64,000 nucleotides of DNA from Diadema setosum (taxonomy: Eukaryota; Echinodermata; Echinoidea; Diadematoida; Diadematidae): assembly GCF_964275005.1 (NCBI RefSeq), contig NC_092701.1, positions 8,073,955 to 8,137,954 on the forward strand, given 5' to 3'. This document shows positions 58,898-64,000 of the stretch, piece by piece. Under the pieces are notes generated by a model that made no database searches, was not told the origin of the DNA, and was given only the letters and a program-made list of their open reading frames with translations. Within the stretch, counting starts at the first letter, position 1. Each line of letters starts with the position of its first letter. Position numbers and translations under genes: made by a program.

Positions 58898-60121
58898 CGA
58901 TAATCGACTTTACTTAGCATGTGCTTTGAACCCAATAACAAAAACTCAGATTCAGGCATACCTATTACAAATAAGGGGTATACTTCAATTGTTGTTGTTT
59001 GTTGTTTGTTGTTTGTTTTTTGTTCTTTTTGTTTAGTTTGTAAAGTCTTAAACCTTCACTCACAAGTTCAGGATTTGCTGGTATACGGATTTCGTCACGG
59101 ATATCTGTCAAAACATTAGCAGGGAAATTGGTGTGTCAACCTAATGTTGATATCCGTCTTAAATGACGCAGTTTTTGTGTCCAATGTCCACCTCATGGCG
59201 GACGTAGAGAAATATATATACACATAGAGTATATGGATATAGATACATTTCCACTCGGGAAAGGTTTACGGGCAAAATGGGGTTATGATGTTAATCTCTC
59301 AGGTAGATCCACTGACAATTACGGAAATACATCTTTTCTACTGTAGACACTGAAGGTGTGAAGTCAGAATGATAGAATCGAAGAACTCTCGCAACCAGAA
59401 ATGAGAATTCCGTATCAAAGAATTTCTATAGAACATTATCAAGTGGTATGCCTATTTGTCTTTCTCTATTTTGCTGAAGAGTTAAAGGCCTATTGGTTTC
59501 TCTAACAGATGCAAAATCTAAAGGGCAAAGATGTGAATGATTTTCTCTGCGCTGAAAAAAAAAAGAAGAAGAATGGGAGACTTTCGTGGTAAAGATCGAC
59601 TGAATCTGAAAAGTCGCTTGGCCTCAAAATATCTTTAATTCTGTAACCTTCACTGAGGACTGTTCTCAATGCAGTCTTCATCTCACTCTTTTCCAACAGT
59701 GCAATGATTTCAATAAGAATCATTTATTTTCTTTGTGGGTAAAGCTTTTCTTCACGTTAGGGGAAATAGATAGTCATTTCACTGCCATACTGGTAAATAT
59801 CTGTTCATTCTTAAGAATTCGCACATAACAATTCCCTTTTTCTACTAATTACAATGATGTTATCCACTTAGTGACATAACTATGCGAAGGAAAATTCAAG
59901 AGATGAGGAAAAGAAATCACAACCTTAGAGTAGCCTTTTAAACACTTTTCTATCATGACTCCTTCATCTTTTTTGATGAAAAAGATGTGGACGGAGCCTA
60001 ATTGTATCGATGCCGTGCTGAACGATGCTCGTAAATAAATCCACTGCAAGTCCATCAACGCTCAGGTCTCCTCAATACGCTTGACCAGAAAAGAAAAAAA
60101 AAATCTCTTTGTCAACCGTCC

Positions 60122-60166
60122 ATATTCATTCATTCATTCATGCATTCATTCATTCATTCATTCATT
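60122..60166. repeat. CATT microsatellite
   Basis: About ten CATT units with one ATGC interruption. Confidence 0.9.
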
Positions 60167-62427
60167 TTTTCATCTCCAACAGAACTTGTAAATACATTTT
60201 TTTTTCGTCACATAAAACATAAGTACATATATGTGTCAACAATAACAAAATATGATAAATGATATTTATGGATAAACAAATGATAGGGTGAAAAAAAAAA
60301 CACAAAATGCAGGAGATGGGGAGGAATGCTGAAGAAGCAATGCTTGTAGGGTGCATTCCACCCAAACATAGTGAAACAAATATACATAAGATATCATTGA
60401 CATTTTACTTTTGTACACGAAATTCAATTCACGAAATGAATTACACAAACTATGATTAACAACCTAACTAGCCCTAGACAAACACCCAGACAATCTCAAT
60501 GCATAGAAATATATGTATAAAAGGTGGACGAAAGAGATGAAAGGATCGTTTCAAAACAACCAATATTTGCTTCAAAAGCTAATTTACTCATGTCTTCACT
60601 CCGATCACTCTGCTTTCAATCACAAACACCACATCAAGACTTATAATAGATCTTATTGCTACGGCAGTCGGATCATCAAGGCAACTGATTGTTCTTGGAG
60701 TTTTTTATTTTATTTTTTTTTTTGTGGTACTCATTACCAGATTTTGCTACGCAGTATAGATTGCAAATGTATGGTAACAGATACGTACCACTTGTTTGCG
60801 AGTTCCTGTGTTCAGAGTATTTAAAAAGTGCACTCTTTAATTGACTGTAAACGTCGGAAAGGGATGTGAATTGGATATCCAATAACTTTTAACAACACTA
60901 TTTGTTCTGTACTCTGATATGATTAGCGTAGGCATTGACGCAAATACAACAGATACACACTAACAATTTTTGTAAATTAAGGTTATCTGGCGTGAAAATA
61001 AGATATGTGACCTGATTAGTTTCGCTAATACAATGGCAGCTATTAACAGCAAAAGAACTGTAAAGGAACGTGATTTTGACTCCGAAAAAAAAAAAAAACA
61101 CATACAAATACATTAACACAAGAAAGTTTTATGAACGGCACTTGCTCTAGTAGGGATTGCAAAACCTGATAAAGTTTTGACATTCATAGAAACTTCTTGG
61201 ATTTAGATAAAGCATTACCTATATGTTTTCTTTTTTTTTAAAACTCACGTAGTATATTTTTCATTCACACTCATATGCACGAGTGACTGAATATGAACAG
61301 TAAAGTCTGTTCTTATGCCGGAAATTGTGATTATATTCGGTTACCGGCTTCCCTACTTTGAGTGTGAAGGGATCTGGGAAATTCAGTGAGAAATTAAGAT
61401 TCAGAGTTTCACGATTTTAACCATATCCCCTGAGAAATGGGTCAACGATTTTGATGAGGTATCCGGTCTTCATTTGATATTTTATAAAATGAGATAGGAT
61501 CATTTTCTTCATTTCATTTATTAAGTTTCCACGCAAATTACATCTTGCGACATACTTCAAAGATGATGAATAGTAAGAAATGCTTGAAAATGCAGTGCAT
61601 ACATACTAAAGATGATATGAATTCATAATACAGAATGGATTTAAATCCCATTTATTGGAAACTTAAGATGATATGCGAAGGGAACCTACAGAAAAGCAGA
61701 TGCTTGTGGAGGGGGGGGGGGGGTCCCAGAAATGAAATCAAACACAATTATTCTTACACATATGCCCACACTACATGTATGATCAGTAACAAAACATTTC
61801 AGATTTCTAGATTCACGTTTACCATGTTATTTTTAATTCTCTTAGTGCATTTTATCGGCTGGCTATTCTGCATCCTTGGCTTAAATTCTCCATTAAAACT
61901 GATGTTCTGCAAAATGATTTATTTTGATAGCCGGCTTGCATACCGTGTTCCAGTAAATCTTGTGAAATTCAAAGAGAAAAATACGAGTCATATGAATGGT
62001 GGTATAGTCTTGAAAGTCTTGTATCTCGTAAGCTGCGAGTGTATTTTGCGTGTGTGCGTGTCTCTGTGGGTGTCACAAAAGGGATGATAGAAAAGTTTGA
62101 AGAATAAAATTTGCCAAGTAAATGCAGGGAGCTTTATGCAATGTTATATTTGAAATCAAATAAGACCTGTCTTTCTCTTCATTTACTTACATCACTCTTT
62201 TTTTCTTAATAATGGCTTCGTCTCCTTTTTTTTTCGGTCTTCTTTCGCAAGCAATAAGCTGAAGAAATGTGACATTAGCTCAGCATAAGAGGAGCTTCAT
62301 ATTCTCTGTTTCCACACCAAAATCAATGATTTCTTTCAAGCGCTAAGTGCTTTTGAAAGCTCAAGGATCTGCTGAGATGTGTCTTGATGTCCACTTTACG
62401 TCGATTTCCACCTGAAAACAACCTATA

Positions 62428-62429
<2 letters not shown>

Positions 62430-62470
<41 letters not shown>
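62430..62470. repeat. TA microsatellite
   Basis: TA array of about 18 units, preceded by TATATGTGTATA. Confidence 0.95.
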
Positions 62471-62472
<2 letters not shown>

Positions 62473-62699
62473 ACATGCGAATATGTATATCTACATAGTA
62501 TATATCGATTTGTCAACTTGACAATTATTGCTTGATATATCTCTCAGACATCCCCTCTTCAGCATTTTCTTTTCTCTCCATGTTTGTCTTGAAATTCACA
62601 GCTTCCTAGAATAAAGGCTTTTAGTATCAATATTACCATCTATCTTCTTATTCCTTTACACTTTACACCAAAAGGCCTTTGCTTTCTACTGTTAAGTGA

Positions 62700-63220
62700 A
62701 CATAATGGAAACGTCTGTCAGTTTATGTTGTTCAGAATTGATGGTCGTCTCTAACACATGGAGATGGTAACGGCATGAAACTTGAAAAGTGACATTAGCA
62801 ATGGGTTTTCTTTTTATCATTGTCGGTAATCTTATCGTTTGTCCAATAAGCAATAATGTGTATGTGTGTGTGTGTGTGTGGGTAGGGGGGGGGGGGCTAC
62901 AGTTGCTAGCACTCCCTCCCCGATCCTCGGATTATGAAAAAGAAAAAGAAAAAATGATCCTATTAATGAAGCCTTATTTATTAAGGTGTGGTGATTAAAT
63001 GCAAAATAAATGTAAATTCTCAAAACAAACTTGAGGCGGCGATGAAGGTGTTCTTAGCAAAGAATAAACGTCTCTCATGGTTCAGCACTTTTTTTCCAGG
63101 TTAAACTATACCCCTTCTATATGGAGACTTGGAGGCTCGAATTCAGAAATTTATTGTCAGTAGAAAGCCTAAGATGGCACTTGCAAGACTTTCAAAATCT
63201 TGTTTATAGTAAAACAAGTG
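62700..63220. other. Non-coding stretch
   Basis: A GT repeat followed by a G run at about 62858-62896. Nothing else recognised. Confidence 0.4.
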
Positions 63221-63225
63221 TTTAA

Positions 63226-63614
63226 ATCCTCACAGGTGTTTATATTTTATCATCGAAGTTTGTAATTGTATATAATTCACAGCTGAAATATTTCTCTGAA
63301 TGTTTGTATTTTCTTCTTATGTAACCACGTAGATGCCTGTTTTTTGTGTTTTTGTATTTATCATCGACAGTGATCGAAGTTTATAATTGTATATAATTCA
63401 CAGCTGATATATTTCTCTGAATGTTTGTATTTTCTTCCTATGTACTATATTGTTTGTTTATATTTCTCATGTAAGGGACCACTCTGTAAAACAGCGCTGT
63501 CGCGATAACAGTGCCGAGTAGGGTCATCCCTCCGTTGAAGGACCATTTTATGTAATATATCTTTGTTTGTATATCTTTTAATGACCGAAAATAAATACAA
63601 TACAATACAATACA
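63226..63614 (+). mobile_element. LINE 3' end with ATACA tail and internal 120-bp repeat
   Basis: 'gaagttt(g/a)taattgtatataattcacagctga' through 'ttgtattttcttc(t/c)tatgta' occurs at 63252-63322 and 63372-63442. It is followed by 'agtagggtcatccctccgttgaaggacc', then AATGACCGAAAATAAATACA with three more ATACA units (to about 63614), typical of a LINE 3' UTR and tail. No coding part remains. Confidence 0.55.
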
Positions 63615-64000
63615 GTGCGTTTTAAATTCTTGTTTCAAAACAGTGTTTGCAATCACGACTATTCCGAAAACAGCCTCTGGCTCTCTGCTGATAGAGGGCT
63701 TTCTAACTTTGTAACAAAGTGAAGTAAACAGTCTATTGACGTACCTTACACATGCGAGTGTCACTGTGTGATCAGATGTCTGCAGGCGTATATCACGTGA
63801 TGTTTCACGCTCATTTACACAATTGAAGTTTCATAATCCATGGACTAGAATTCACATCATGTCTAGCGTAGAGATAAGTATGTTCTCCCTAGTAGTTCCA
63901 TTAGGACAAACTGAAAATTCTGGAGACGATAAATTAAAAAATCTCACTGGTATATTCTTCACGAGAAAATATTGACATAATTATGCGAACATATATCACT

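Larger units (their letters stand above)
59566..62640. repeat. Duplicated non-coding block, right copy
   Basis: The colinear counterpart of 2196-4400, same orientation, about 55 kb away. The minus-strand frame at 59502-59723 (ILIEIIALLEKSEMKTALRT...) is open here but broken in the left copy, so it could be a decayed exon; I cannot identify it. Confidence 0.6.

Noticed and set aside
1-64000. tRNA, rRNA or other structured RNA genes
   Set aside because: I saw no tRNA box A/box B pair in a cloverleaf and no rRNA-like stretch; a covariance-model scan would settle it.

Overview
This is a multicellular-animal window: spliced genes with GT-AG introns, intron-rich AT-leaning DNA, one intronless rhodopsin-type GPCR, LINE debris and very many non-autonomous DNA elements. 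The repeat styles (GCGAGCGAAGCGAGC satellite, TTCGTTATTCCGAA foldbacks, GTTACCATGGCAAC arrays, long G/C runs) suggest a marine invertebrate deuterostome, most likely an echinoderm such as a sea urchin. That assignment is pattern memory, not a search result.

The core is a small gene family of short-chain dehydrogenases (SDR) of the retinol dehydrogenase 8 / 17-beta-hydroxysteroid dehydrogenase 1 type. Copy 1 is on the minus strand (coding 16411 to 12413). Copies 2 (20409-23788) and 3 (35969-39869) are on the plus strand. All three have the same four coding exon lengths (265, 180, 94 and 328 nt), the same splice phases and an open 288-codon reading frame, each behind a non-coding first exon. 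Copies 1 and 2 are head to head. A fourth copy at 51.73-52.4 kb is a relic: first exon and donor, then an ATT microsatellite, then the last codons of the last exon. Extensive intron and flank similarity shows that the units arose by segmental duplication. Comparing paralogous flanks gives empty sites for three later insertions: a roughly 7-kb hAT-like element (24262-31256, perfect 8-bp target duplication) behind copy 2, a 0.5-kb palindrome in the promoter of copy 3, and a GAGACGTC-rich element in intron 1 of copy 3.

Layout. 1-8.2 kb: non-coding, with a LINE tail, a block repeated at 59.6-62.6 kb and a TA-flanked MITE. 8.3-9.5 kb: GPCR gene (minus). 9.5-12.1 kb: non-coding with a GC-rich island. 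12.1-17.4 kb: SDR copy 1, with a foldback element abutting its stop codon and another in intron 4. 17.4-19.6 kb: shared upstream region. 19.6-23.8 kb: SDR copy 2. 24.3-31.3 kb: hAT-like composite containing a satellite array with an ~810-bp higher-order repeat. 31.3-34 kb: non-coding flank with MITE and TA arrays. 34-40 kb: SDR copy 3. 40-42.4 kb: foldback-rich flank. 42.4-44.7 kb: broken LINE. 45-51.7 kb: duplicated non-coding modules, a TIR MITE and tandem repeats. 51.7-52.4 kb: SDR relic. 52.9-59 kb: further TIR and foldback elements, including an X-box-bearing tandem array. 59-64 kb: non-coding.

I found no complete novel multi-gene system. The best material is the natural experiment of an SDR family whose copies differ by datable insertions, with one exon that looks homogenised between copies.
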